From: Streptomyces liliifuscus
Lineage (GTDB): Bacteria > Actinomycetota > Actinomycetes > Streptomycetales > Streptomycetaceae
NCBI RefSeq assembly: GCF_016598615.1
Contig: NZ_CP066831.1
Coordinates: 9,486,001-9,550,000 of the forward strand
Length of the DNA stretch: 64,000 nt
Direction of reading: 5' to 3'
The translations under genes and the position numbers were made by a program. Positions 9,607 through 17,370 of this stretch are shown here, piece by piece. Position 1 is the first letter of the stretch; every line of letters begins with the position of its first letter. The notes below the pieces were generated by a model. It was not told where the DNA came from. It searched no databases and saw only the letters and a program-made list of their open reading frames with translations.

Positions 9607-9824
9607 GCCTCGTCTCCTTTGTCTCGGTCGGGTTCGCTGAGTTCGCGGCTGTCGAGGCTGTGGTGGGTGTAGATCCATCCGTCGGGGCGGCCATCGCGCG
9701 CGATCGTTCGCGCGCGGGGCCCGCACGGGCAGTCCTCGCTGAAGTCGTGTGTGATCAGGTCGTCCAGCGGCACCGCATGCACGGCCGTGTCGCTGACCTC
9801 GCGCGCGAGCCACTGCCCGCTCAC
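9603..9824 (-). CDS. Small hypothetical prophage protein
   Basis: 73 aa. GTG at 9824 preceded by AAGGAGGACC, a strong ribosome-binding site, in a 4-nt overlap with the glycosyltransferase gene upstream. A CPCGPRARTIARDGRPDGW segment in the middle and an acidic tail are the only visible traits. Function unknown; position inside the operon is the main clue. Confidence 0.6.
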   Translation of the reverse strand: MSGQWLAREVSDTAVHAVPLDDLITHDFSEDCPCGPRARTIARDGRPDGWIYTHHSLDSRELSEPDRDKGDEA

Positions 9825-10579
9825 GCGGTCCTCCTTGTGGTGCGGTGCCGTGGCGGCCAGACGCCGGACTCGTCGGTCCACGGCAGCTCAGGGTGCAGCT
9901 CGCGGTACAGATCGACGGTGGCCGCATGCCACTCGCCGCGGCTGTCGGACAGCTGGCCGGGGTGAACGCGCACGAAGTACAGCGGCTGCTCCACTACCGC
10001 GTACCGAGTGAGTCCCGCCTTCCAGATGCGGATCCAGAACTCCCAGTCCTCCGCTGTGCCGTAGGTGCCGGGCAGCGTGGCCTTGAGGGAGTAGCCGCCG
10101 ACTGTCTCCCACGTCTCGCGCCGGAACAGGCCCTTGTCGATGAGCGGCGGCCACATCGCGAAGTCTTCGAGCGTCGCGTCCGGCAGGGACGCCTGGACGG
10201 CATCCGCCTCGCCGAACTGCTGCGCGTAGGGGATAACGAAGTCCTGGCCGCCGTCTGCCTCCAGGGCCGCGACGCAGCGGGCAACGCAGTCTGGGTGCAG
10301 CTTGTCGTCGGCAGACGCGGTGAAGATGGCGTCGCAGCCGTCATCGAGCGCCAGCTGGGCTGCGGCGTTGAGGCTGCCGGCCCAGCCGAGCCGGCGCCGG
10401 TTGCGCGCCAGCCCGTCGTAGCTGTCCGGGTTTTGGCGCAGCCAGTCCCAGGTGCCATCGTCGCCGCGGTCCTCGACGATGTAGGTGTGGGCCGGATGCG
10501 TCTGGCGCCGGATGCTTCCGATCATCTCGGCGAGCCAGGGCAGGGCGTTGCGGGCGGGGATGATGACGCCGACTTTCAC
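9821..10579 (-). CDS. Family 2 glycosyltransferase
   Basis: 252 aa. N-terminal VGVIIPARNALPWL is the classic GT2 opening, followed by SADDKLHPD (metal/nucleotide-sugar-binding acidic motif, about residues 90-98) and TAEDWEFWIRIW (about 187-198), whose Asp/Glu serve as catalytic base region. Single cytosolic domain with no transmembrane segment. Start taken at the GTG 10579 in a GTGA overlap with the epimerase gene; a GTG one codon upstream is the alternative. It would add one sugar to a growing glycan or protein; donor and acceptor unknown. Confidence 0.85.
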   Translation of the reverse strand: MKVGVIIPARNALPWLAEMIGSIRRQTHPAHTYIVEDRGDDGTWDWLRQNPDSYDGLARNRRRLGWAGSLNAAAQLALDDGCDAIFTASADDKLHPDCVARCVAALEADGGQDFVIPYAQQFGEADAVQASLPDATLEDFAMWPPLIDKGLFRRETWETVGGYSLKATLPGTYGTAEDWEFWIRIWKAGLTRYAVVEQPLYFVRVHPGQLSDSRGEWHAATVDLYRELHPELPWTDESGVWPPRHRTTRRTA

Positions 10580-11439
10580 CACTGGTCTCCGATCCAGTCG
10601 AGGGTGGAGCGCACGCCGTCGATCCAGGGGACGGTGGGCTTCCAGCCGCGGACGGCGCTGATGCCGGTGTTGTCGGTGACGACGCGCTGCAGGTCGCCGG
10701 GGAGTCGCTCGTCGTGCAAAACATCGGGGCGGTGGCCTGTGTCTGTTTCCCAGGCGTGGAGGAGGTCGAGGAGGCTGAGTTCGTTGCCCGGCCCGCCGCC
10801 GACCTCGTAGGTGCGGCCTTGGTAGGCGTCGAAGTTCTCGACGATGTCGGTGAGTAGGGCCGTGAAGTCGTCGATGTAGAGGATGTCGCGGGACTGGGTG
10901 CCGTCGCCGTGGATGGTGATCTGCTGCCGGTTCCAGAAGGCGCGAAGAAACCAGGTCACCCAGCCGCTCTCGCTGGTGCCGTTCTGCCCAGGCCCGTACA
11001 CGGTGGACGGCCGCAGGATGACGTGGGGCAGGCTATAGAGGTCGCCGTAGAGGCGTAGGTACTGCTCGCCGACGGCCTTCGACTGGCCGAGCGGGGCGAT
11101 GAGCCCGTCCTCGCCGGGATGGACTTTCACGCTGGAGGTGAACAGGACGGGTATGCCGCCAGCGAGACGGGCTGCCTCGGCGACGTTGAACGTGCCGAGC
11201 GCGTTGTCGTGAAAGTCCTGCGCGGGGTTGGCCAGGCTGAACTGGGTTGAGCATGACGCGCCAAGGTGCACGATCAGCTCGGGTTCGTTGGCTCCGATAG
11301 CGCGGCGAAGACGGTCGATCTCGGCTGTCGACGTGCCGTGGCGCCTGTCTATCCCCACCACCGAGTGGCCGCGTGTTTCGAGTGCTGTGACGAGGTGGCC
11401 ACCGATGAACCCGGCCGCACCCGTCACGAGGATCCTCAT
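10576..11439 (-). CDS. NAD-dependent sugar epimerase/dehydratase-like protein with altered active site
   Basis: 287 aa extended SDR. The N-terminal Rossmann motif GAAGFIGG is intact, as are the SDR TSS motif (FTSSVKVH) and substrate-domain landmarks RPSTVYGPG and DILYIDDFTALL. However, the expected YxxxK reads LGQSK: the catalytic Tyr is Leu. Start at ATG 11439, with GAGGAG 8 nt upstream and an ATGA overlap with the preceding gene; the GTG at 11448 is an alternative. Family members interconvert or dehydrate nucleotide sugars; with Tyr missing it may be inactive, regulatory, or use another residue. Confidence 0.85.
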   Translation of the reverse strand: MRILVTGAAGFIGGHLVTALETRGHSVVGIDRRHGTSTAEIDRLRRAIGANEPELIVHLGASCSTQFSLANPAQDFHDNALGTFNVAEAARLAGGIPVLFTSSVKVHPGEDGLIAPLGQSKAVGEQYLRLYGDLYSLPHVILRPSTVYGPGQNGTSESGWVTWFLRAFWNRQQITIHGDGTQSRDILYIDDFTALLTDIVENFDAYQGRTYEVGGGPGNELSLLDLLHAWETDTGHRPDVLHDERLPGDLQRVVTDNTGISAVRGWKPTVPWIDGVRSTLDWIGDQW

Positions 11440-11867
11440 GGCCGCCACTCCTCGCGGTAGCCGGGACGGTCCGCGTAAGGCAGCGCGAGCAGGCGCAGCA
11501 GGAAGTCTTGGTACTCCTTGGTCACGTCACCGATCAGACCTTGCTCCTCCGAGGCGGCGCGCAGCTCCTCGTAGCGGGCGAGCACTTGCCGCTTGGCGGC
11601 GGTCTCCCGCAGCACCCGAGCCGGATCCCACTGTGCGATGTGGGTTCGGACCGCAGCCCCCTTGTCGTGCGCGGTCGAGACGACGATGTGCCCGTGGACA
11701 TCCACGACTTCCGTTCCGCCGTAGTCCGAATAGCGACGGAACCACTTGTCACCCGCATCGCATGGCACGAGGCGCGGCTCCCGCTCGTGATCTGACACTG
11801 CCGCCCGCGCGATCCGCTCGTCCTCGTCGAGCTGCTCGCCGAGCCACCGCACCATTTCGTCACTCAT
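11436..11867 (-). CDS. DUF6221 family protein
   Basis: 143 aa. ATG at 11867 in an ATGA overlap. The opening (MVRWLGEQLDEDERIARAA), the central HIAQWDPARVLRETAAKRQ and the ending LLALPYADRPGYREEWRP are characteristic of the DUF6221 proteins widespread in Streptomyces genomes and actinophages. Function unknown. It sits between sugar genes and shares their coupled translation. Confidence 0.8.
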   Translation of the reverse strand: MSDEMVRWLGEQLDEDERIARAAVSDHEREPRLVPCDAGDKWFRRYSDYGGTEVVDVHGHIVVSTAHDKGAAVRTHIAQWDPARVLRETAAKRQVLARYEELRAASEEQGLIGDVTKEYQDFLLRLLALPYADRPGYREEWRP

Positions 11868-12085
11868 GGCCCGATCGCCTCCTGCCACGCGATGCTGTTG
11901 GGTGCCTTCTCGCGGGCGTGGAGCGCAACGAGGGCGGCGAGGAAGTGCGTCTGCGCTTCGAGCAGCTCCATCCGTGACGGGGGCCACGGATCGTCGCCCT
12001 CGATGCCCCTCTCCCGATCCTCGGCAGTCTTCGGCTGGCCTGCGAGCAGCCGCTCACCCTCGCGGTAGTGCTCGGGTCCGTTCAC
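11864..12085 (-). CDS. Small hypothetical prophage protein
   Basis: 73 aa, GTG start and 4-nt overlaps at both ends. Helical, charged (ELLEAQTHFLAALVALHAREKAP), no transmembrane segment or Cys motif. Similar short proteins occur in actinophage accessory regions; I cannot assign a role. Confidence 0.6.
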   Translation of the reverse strand: MNGPEHYREGERLLAGQPKTAEDRERGIEGDDPWPPSRMELLEAQTHFLAALVALHAREKAPNSIAWQEAIGP

Positions 12086-12357
12086 GGTTGCGCCCCTTCC
12101 TCGGTTGGCGCGTGGGTCATGCCGAGCCGCTGTGCATCCTCGTCGCGGTGCCCCTCGACGAAGCTGTCGAGGCCGTCGACGGTGACCTCGACGCCGTTGT
12201 TGTAGATGGCCTTGATCCGGTAGTCCTGCTCACGGTTGGCTGGCACGCCCAGCGGGAACCGCACGAGGTCGCCTACACGGAAGTACTCGCTGTACCCGCG
12301 CTCCTGCTGTCGCTGCCGGAGCAGTTCTTCCATGGCGACGAAGGGGTCATCGCTCAC
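12082..12357 (-). CDS. Small hypothetical prophage protein
   Basis: 91 aa, GTG start in a GTGA overlap with the GT4 gene. The middle (YFRVGDLVRFPLGV, QDYRIKAIYNNGVEVTVDG) has the look of a small SH3-like or KOW-like beta barrel; this is a pattern impression only. The frame stays open upstream, but the coupled GTG is the more likely start. Confidence 0.6.
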   Translation of the reverse strand: MSDDPFVAMEELLRQRQQERGYSEYFRVGDLVRFPLGVPANREQDYRIKAIYNNGVEVTVDGLDSFVEGHRDEDAQRLGMTHAPTEEGAQP

Positions 12358-13364
12358 GCCGCCACCCCTACGCGCGCGGTGAGCGCCGCTTCCCACTGCC
12401 GGTTGAGCGCCTGAAGGATCGACCCCGAGGCCTCCGCGCGGGCAGCCATGCCGATCCGCTGCCGCAGCCCCGGGTCGTCGACGAGGGCCTTCAGGTAGCG
12501 GCCCCACTCATGCTCACGCTTGACGAGGAACCCGTTCTCGCCGTGCCGGATCACCCGCCGGTACGGCTCAACGTCGGAGGCGATCAGCGGAATCCCCATG
12601 ATCGAGGACTCCAGGAACTTGGTCGGATACTTTGCGGCGTTGAACGGGATGTCCCGGTACGGCGCCACCCACACGTCGAACGCCGACACCGCCTGAAGAT
12701 AGTGCCCGAAGTTCTGCACCCAGCCCAACGCGCCCAGCCGCTGACCCCGCAGTCCGCAGGCGACCGCCGTCGGTGAGTCGATGCCGACGAGACGGACCTC
12801 AACCCCGCTCGGCCGCCGATACTCGGCGATCCGGTTCAAGGCACGTGCCACCCCGGGGAGTTCGTGCACGGTGGACGATGTGCCAGCCCAGCCGACGGAC
12901 AGTACTTCCGGGTTGTAGTCGCGGACCTCGCCGAGGTATTGCGCCGGCAGCCCGTTGGGCACAACGCGGACGTCGCCGTGGTAGTCGCGCAGGACTTCGG
13001 CCAGCGGCTCCGAGCAGCAGGTGACGGTGTCGGAGATGGCGATGTTGTCGAGCAGGCCTTGCCGCAGGACGGGATTGGCCCACTCGCGCGCTACGGGGTT
13101 CGTGAAGTCGAGGTGGAAGTAGTCGTCGTCCAGGTCGAGGACCAACCGGATGCCGTGGTCGCGCATCTCCCGCCACGTTTTCGACGCGCCGGGCTTGGCG
13201 AGGCGGCAGCCGACCACCACGTCCAAGCCGTGTTCCCGCCAATCCTCGGGCAGGCGCATCCCGGCGGACGGCTTGTGGCCGATCCAGTCCAGGGACATGG
13301 CGGGGAGCACACCCCTATACATGCCTGAGCCGGAGCCGTCGGCGGTCCAGTAGTGCACCCTCAC
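12354..13364 (-). CDS. Family 4 (GT-B) glycosyltransferase
   Basis: 336 aa. The C-terminal Rossmann half carries GT4 landmarks: VVPNGLPAQYL (about residue 164), a donor-binding region ending NAAKYPTKFLESSIMGIPLIAS (key residues K-P-T-K-F-L-E, about residue 260), and GENGFLV. The N-terminal half contains a DLDDDYF cluster. Cytosolic. The GTG at 13364 overlaps the upstream epimerase stop by 4 nt; the longer reading upstream is a shadow. It likely builds or transfers a glycan using a nucleotide sugar, possibly supplied by the two epimerases of the operon. Confidence 0.85.
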   Translation of the reverse strand: MRVHYWTADGSGSGMYRGVLPAMSLDWIGHKPSAGMRLPEDWREHGLDVVVGCRLAKPGASKTWREMRDHGIRLVLDLDDDYFHLDFTNPVAREWANPVLRQGLLDNIAISDTVTCCSEPLAEVLRDYHGDVRVVPNGLPAQYLGEVRDYNPEVLSVGWAGTSSTVHELPGVARALNRIAEYRRPSGVEVRLVGIDSPTAVACGLRGQRLGALGWVQNFGHYLQAVSAFDVWVAPYRDIPFNAAKYPTKFLESSIMGIPLIASDVEPYRRVIRHGENGFLVKREHEWGRYLKALVDDPGLRQRIGMAARAEASGSILQALNRQWEAALTARVGVAA

Positions 13365-14290
13365 TGGGTCGCCCGATACCCGGGGAGCCAGTTCTCCGCG
13401 TACCAGGCGACGACATCCGTGATGCCGTCCTCCAGGTTGACGAGCTTGTCGGCGCTCATGTCGACAAGGGGCAGCGTGGCGGTGTCTGCGGTGACCTGCG
13501 CGCCGGGGATCTCGCCGGGCCGCATCGGCAGGTGCGTGAGAGGGACTTCGTCGAACCCCAGATCGGCGGCGGCCTTGATGGCGAGTTGGGCGACCTCGTT
13601 GACGGTGTGATGCTCCGCTGGTCCCACTTCGACTGCCCGGTCGAGGACAGCGCCTTCGGCGGCCTTCTCCAGGGCGGAGACGAGGGCCTTGGCGCCGTCG
13701 GTGACGTGGACCATGTCGGAGACCTGTTCGCCGTCGCCGTAGACCTCGATGGGCTGGCCAGTGAGGGCGCGGCACACGAACGAGGGCGTGATCTTGCGGA
13801 CCTTCGCCGGGCCGAACGGCGGCGCTACGCTCTGGCGGGGGCCGTAGGCGTTGACGAGTCGGACGATGTTGCAGCGGGTGTCGCGCTCCTTGTTGAACAT
13901 GGCGACGAACCGCTCGACCGTGGTCTTGCTGATCGAGTAGGTGTTCTGCATCCAGTGATTGCCGACCCCGATGTAGACACCGGGGATGCCGTACTGAGCG
14001 ATGGCTTCAAGGAAGTTGAGGCCGCCTTCGACGTTGGTCTTCGCGGCGGGGCGCGGGTTCTTGATGGTCTCCTGGGTGCCGAGGCAGGCGGCGAGGTGGA
14101 TGATCCCGTCGACGTGGGCGGCGAGTTCACACATGGCGGTCTCGTCGCGGACGTCACCCATGCGGACGGGGTGTCCGTGGGCGGTGCGTCCGGCGGTGTC
14201 GAAGATGACGGGCTGGTGGCCGCGTGCGACGAGTTCGTGGACGACGTGCCCACCGATGAACCCGGCCCCGCCGGTGACTCCGATCTTCAT
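13361..14290 (-). CDS. NAD-dependent sugar epimerase/dehydratase (extended SDR)
   Basis: 309 aa. GGAGFIGG at residue 7 binds NAD; IIHLAACLG matches the conserved HLAA stretch; catalytic TYSISK (YxxxK) is intact at about residue 129; RLVNAYGPRQ and VSDMVHVTDGAKAL match GalE/RfbB-type enzymes. It probably epimerises or dehydrates a nucleotide sugar. ATG start in an ATGA overlap with the upstream gene. Unlike its paralogue at 10576-11439 it keeps all catalytic residues. Substrate cannot be read from sequence. Confidence 0.88.
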   Translation of the reverse strand: MKIGVTGGAGFIGGHVVHELVARGHQPVIFDTAGRTAHGHPVRMGDVRDETAMCELAAHVDGIIHLAACLGTQETIKNPRPAAKTNVEGGLNFLEAIAQYGIPGVYIGVGNHWMQNTYSISKTTVERFVAMFNKERDTRCNIVRLVNAYGPRQSVAPPFGPAKVRKITPSFVCRALTGQPIEVYGDGEQVSDMVHVTDGAKALVSALEKAAEGAVLDRAVEVGPAEHHTVNEVAQLAIKAAADLGFDEVPLTHLPMRPGEIPGAQVTADTATLPLVDMSADKLVNLEDGITDVVAWYAENWLPGYRATQ

Positions 14291-14631
14291 GCCTGCTCCT
14301 TGCTGTTCGAGGTGTCGCCGATCCAGCCGTGGGCGGTGGCGAGGTCGGTGATGTCGTCGCAGGGCCAGTGGTGGCCGTCGTGGTTGCAGACCTGGAGTCC
14401 GTGGTGGGCTCGCTGGCAGCGGACAACGCAGTTGGTGGAGCCGCTGGAGTGCGGTGTGTGTCGGGCGAGGACGCGGCGGTCGGCATCGCAGCGACGGAGA
14501 GCAGCGGCAGGGTCGTCGACGGGGGCGTGTTGGAGGTATCGCCCTTCCTCGTCGAGTAGCAGCCTGCCTTCGCGAGCCTCACGTTGGCGCTGCTCTACCT
14601 GCTGGGTGATCCAGTCGTGGAGGTCGGTCAC
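14287..14631 (-). CDS. DUF6221-like Cys/His-rich protein
   Basis: 114 aa, GTG at 14631 in a GTGA overlap. Begins with WITQQVEQRQREA and has DDPAAALRRCDADRRVLARH, the central signature of DUF6221-type proteins, then a Cys/His-rich segment (CVVRCQRAHHGLQVCNHDGHHWPC) that could chelate zinc. Second DUF6221-like gene of the operon; function unknown. Confidence 0.65.
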   Translation of the reverse strand: MTDLHDWITQQVEQRQREAREGRLLLDEEGRYLQHAPVDDPAAALRRCDADRRVLARHTPHSSGSTNCVVRCQRAHHGLQVCNHDGHHWPCDDITDLATAHGWIGDTSNSKEQA

Positions 14632-14807
14632 GTCTGCCCCCACGGTGATGCCGCCTGCGCGGCGCGGGTGACGGCGTCCCAGAACTCCCGCGCGGCCGTG
14701 TCGGGCTGGTAGTTGGGCCCGGTGGTGATGTTGCCGTCGGGGTGGATGCCGACGAGGAGCGTGCCGTCGTCCTCGTGCAGGGCGATCGCGAACTCGGGTT
14801 CGGTCAC
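14628..14807 (-). CDS. Small hypothetical prophage protein
   Basis: 59 aa, GTG at 14807, overlapping both neighbours by 4 nt. It reads as a short beta strand pair followed by a helix (FAIALHEDDGTLLVGIHPDG, then AAREFWDAVTRAA). No family recognised. Confidence 0.55.
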   Translation of the reverse strand: MTEPEFAIALHEDDGTLLVGIHPDGNITTGPNYQPDTAAREFWDAVTRAAQAASPWGQT

Positions 14808-15565
14808 GGCGTCTCCGGTGGGCTGAGGGCCTTGATGGTGGGGCAGTGCTCGTAGCCGCAGGGCGAGCTGTCCGTGGTGCTGCCATCCCAGCCGGAGCAT
14901 TCGGCGCAGATGGTCACGCCGTAGTGGTCGACGGGGCGGTGGAGTTGGCGAACTCTGTAGATAGCCGCGCGCGCCTCATGGAGTTCTTCAATGGCGCCGA
15001 GATGGTCATCGAGGAGGCACTTCTGATTGACATCCCACGCACCGAGGACCGCTTCGGCGATCTGGAGGCGCCGGGCGGGTGTCGCTCGGTTCCACTTCCA
15101 GATCCACTGGGCCGGGGTGGGGATCACCCGTTCATCGGTGTAGGGCTCTTCCCCTTCAAAGAACTGGGCGAGCCGCACTCGTGGGTCTTCTGTTGAGAGT
15201 TGCCGGTCGGCATGCGGGCAGACCTTGCAGTGGTCGCACTGGCTGTGTCCGTCGGGGCAGTCGCAGCGGGGGCAGCGGCGCCCGGAGTCCTGCTGGTCGG
15301 CGAGCGCTTCCGCGTCGTCCTGGGTGACCTGGAACAGGTGGCCGCACGGCTGGAAGATGACGGGGACCGGGCTGGCCGCGAAGCTGACAACCTCATCGGG
15401 GTGGCCGACTCGGATGCGCTCGGGGGGTGTCGAGCAGGCCGGGCAACCGGGTAGCGGGCCGCCGATGTAGGTGTACGGCCGGGACAGGAACTGGTGTCCC
15501 CGCCTGCGGGATCGCTGGAGGCGGTCGATCGCTCGGGCGACGGGGGCGAGCGCGTGCTCCTTCAT
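14804..15565 (-). CDS. Cys-rich, probably zinc-binding prophage protein
   Basis: 253 aa. ATG at 15565 with GGAG six bases upstream and a 4-nt overlap with the 38-residue ORF before it. Several CxxC/CxxH pairs are visible: GCPACS at about residue 40, CPRCDC and CDHCKVCPH at about 97-116, and CAEC at about 221, with PCGYEHC near the end. This suggests two or three zinc ribbons around a central helical segment. Function unknown; it leads the sugar genes in the operon. Confidence 0.65.
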   Translation of the reverse strand: MKEHALAPVARAIDRLQRSRRRGHQFLSRPYTYIGGPLPGCPACSTPPERIRVGHPDEVVSFAASPVPVIFQPCGHLFQVTQDDAEALADQQDSGRRCPRCDCPDGHSQCDHCKVCPHADRQLSTEDPRVRLAQFFEGEEPYTDERVIPTPAQWIWKWNRATPARRLQIAEAVLGAWDVNQKCLLDDHLGAIEELHEARAAIYRVRQLHRPVDHYGVTICAECSGWDGSTTDSSPCGYEHCPTIKALSPPETP

Positions 15566-15678
15566 CGGCTGCTCCGTGCGCTAGTGGGCGTGTAGTCGAT
15601 GCGCACGTCGACGGGCTGGGTGGGGAGCAGCACGAGGAACGAAAACAGCAGGCCCAGCCCGTGGCAGATGACGGTCAC
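15562..15678 (-). CDS. 38-residue membrane-anchored peptide
   Basis: GTG at 15678 overlaps the preceding stop by 4 nt and the TGA overlaps the next ATG by 4 nt, so it fits the chain of coupled genes exactly. The peptide has one hydrophobic helix (GLGLLFSFLVLLP) followed by a short polar tail. Without it there would be a 110-base hole in an otherwise gapless operon. Function unknown. Confidence 0.5.
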   Translation of the reverse strand: MTVICHGLGLLFSFLVLLPTQPVDVRIDYTPTSARSSR

Positions 15679-15869
15679 GACTCGGCTCCCGCTCCCCCGC
15701 CACTGGCGGCCAGCACGGCGCGGGCCAGAGCGGGCACCCACTCCTGGTCCTCGGGATAGTCGTGCAGCGCGATGTCGACGTCGTTGAGGCCGTAGTTGTC
15801 GAACGGGAAGTCCCGGATGACGGCCTCAACTCGCTGCTGGAGTGAGGAGGCGTCGGTGGTGTCAGCCAT
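15675..15869 (-). CDS. Small hypothetical protein, first gene of the leftward operon
   Basis: 64 aa. ATG at 15869 with CAGGAG about 7 nt upstream; longer readings of this frame are a shadow. Helical N-terminus (LQQRVEAVIRDFPFD) and an acidic middle (DVDIALHDYPEDQEW). It is the promoter-proximal gene of the 16-gene operon, so a promoter should lie between 15870 and 16060. Confidence 0.6.
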   Translation of the reverse strand: MADTTDASSLQQRVEAVIRDFPFDNYGLNDVDIALHDYPEDQEWVPALARAVLAASGGGAGAES

Positions 15870-16062
15870 GGGCTTGCTCCTGTGCGGGTGGCGTGTGCGG
15901 GTTGGCGCGGGTGTTGAGCGGCGGGGGTGCAGACCCGCACGGCCACACCCCCACCACAGATCCTCTGAGCCAGGACCCGACATCACGATACCTGTGATTC
16001 GTAGGTGAAATGAGGGTTCACGGCTACGATTTGAAGGTGACCCCGCCGTGAAGGGAACCCGC
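15870..16062. promoter_or_regulatory. Divergent promoter region between glycosylation operon and lysis genes
   Basis: 193 bases without a gene. It contains an inverted repeat ATCAC-N7-GTGAT (15982-15998), a TACGAT hexamer (16025-16030) usable as a -10 for the rightward endolysin, and no convincing -35. The repeat sits between both transcription units and could be an operator that controls them together; this is inference. Confidence 0.4.
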
Positions 16063-16983
16063 ATGGCCACACCGCCCCCAGCAAGAACCTTCCTGCAATG
16101 CCTCATCGACGAAGGCGTCTCCGTCGTCGAAGTCGGGGGCTGGGAAACGCGCAACCGAAACCACAAAGGCCCGTGGGGTCCGGTCCAGGGCGTGATGATC
16201 CATCACACCGTGACGTCCGGCAGCAAGCGCACGATCGAGATCTGCCGCAACGGATACAGTGGCCTGCCCGGACCGCTGTGCCACGGCGTCATCACCAAGG
16301 ACGGCCGCGTCCACCTCGTCGGCTACGGCCGCGCCAACCACGCAGGCCTGGGAGACGACGACGTGCTGCGCGCCGTCATGGACGAGCGGGCGCTCCCCGC
16401 CGACAACGAGGCGAACACCGACGGCAACCGCCACTTCTACGGCTTCGAGTGCGAGAACCTCGGCGACGGCGACGACCCCTGGCCGGACGCCCAACTCCTC
16501 GCCATCGAAAAGGTCGCCGCAGCGATCTGCCGCGAACACGGCTGGACCGCACGCCGCGTCATCGGCCACCTCGAATGGCAGCCCGGGAAAGTCGACCCCC
16601 GCGGCTTCACGATGGCGGCCATGCGGGTTCGCGTCGACAAGCGACTCGGCATCCCGTCGAAGCCCGTCACCCTGCCGAAGCCGCAGAAACCCGTCGTCGA
16701 CCTGTCCAAGCTCGTGGCCGCCGCGAAGTCGAACCCTTCAGCACAGGGGAGCCCGGTCACCTACTCCGGTGTGCGCATCGTCGAAGCCGCGCTCGTCGAC
16801 GCAGGCCTACTCGCCAAGCCCCTCAGTGACGGCCACTACGGCACCGCCACCGTCACCGCCTACGCCAAGTGGCAGCGCTCCAAGGCCGGAGGCGGCTACA
16901 CCGGGCCCGACGCCGACGGCATCCCCGGCAAGACCAGCCTCACCAAGCTCGGCGCCAAGTACGGATTCACCGTCACCGCCTGA
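16063..16983 (+). CDS. Endolysin: N-acetylmuramoyl-L-alanine amidase with C-terminal wall-binding-like domain
   Basis: 306 aa. Residues about 40-185 are an Amidase_2/PGRP-type catalytic domain that cuts the bond between muramic acid and L-Ala; zinc ligands are likely in MIHHTVT (47/48), GHLEW (H169) and VDPRGF (D178). The last 80 residues (YGTATVTAYAKWQRS, DADGIPGKTSLTKLG) resemble a peptidoglycan-binding PG_binding_1-like repeat. No signal peptide, so release needs a holin. The ATG at 16063 with AAGGGA six bases upstream is preferred to the GTG at 16048. Confidence 0.9.
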   Translation: MATPPPARTFLQCLIDEGVSVVEVGGWETRNRNHKGPWGPVQGVMIHHTVTSGSKRTIEICRNGYSGLPGPLCHGVITKDGRVHLVGYGRANHAGLGDDDVLRAVMDERALPADNEANTDGNRHFYGFECENLGDGDDPWPDAQLLAIEKVAAAICREHGWTARRVIGHLEWQPGKVDPRGFTMAAMRVRVDKRLGIPSKPVTLPKPQKPVVDLSKLVAAAKSNPSAQGSPVTYSGVRIVEAALVDAGLLAKPLSDGHYGTATVTAYAKWQRSKAGGGYTGPDADGIPGKTSLTKLGAKYGFTVTA

Positions 16984-17000
16984 ACCGAAGGAACCCGCCC

Positions 17001-17327
17001 ATGAACGTCAGCCTCGACTCCGCCTACTGGCTGGGCCTCGCCATCAGCGTCGCCCTCCCCGTACTCGTCGGACTCGTCACCACCCGCGTCACCCACGCCG
17101 GAACCAAGGCCGTGCTCCTCCTCGCCCTCACCGCAGCCAACGGCTTCCTCGTCGAACTCCAGGCAGGCGGCGAAGGCTACGACCTCGGCACCGCAGTCAC
17201 CCTCACCCTCGTCTCCTTCGGCACGGCCGTGCTCAGCCACTTCGGCCTGTGGAAGCCCACCGGGGTCAGCGGCGCCGCGCAGGACCACCTCGTCACCAGC
17301 CGCAGCGCGCTGCACTCAGGCTCCTGA
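17001..17327 (+). CDS. Holin-like membrane protein
   Basis: 108 aa; ATG preceded by GAAGGAACCC. Three hydrophobic segments can be placed at about residues 8-27, 37-53 and 63-80, with a short soluble tail. It lies 17 bases after the endolysin gene, where siphophages commonly encode the holin that opens the membrane. Holin identity is inferred from position and topology, not from a recognised family motif. Confidence 0.65.
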   Translation: MNVSLDSAYWLGLAISVALPVLVGLVTTRVTHAGTKAVLLLALTAANGFLVELQAGGEGYDLGTAVTLTLVSFGTAVLSHFGLWKPTGVSGAAQDHLVTSRSALHSGS

Positions 17328-17370
17328 CGCACGCCCCACCGTCCACTCGCACTTGGACTGGACCCAGTGA

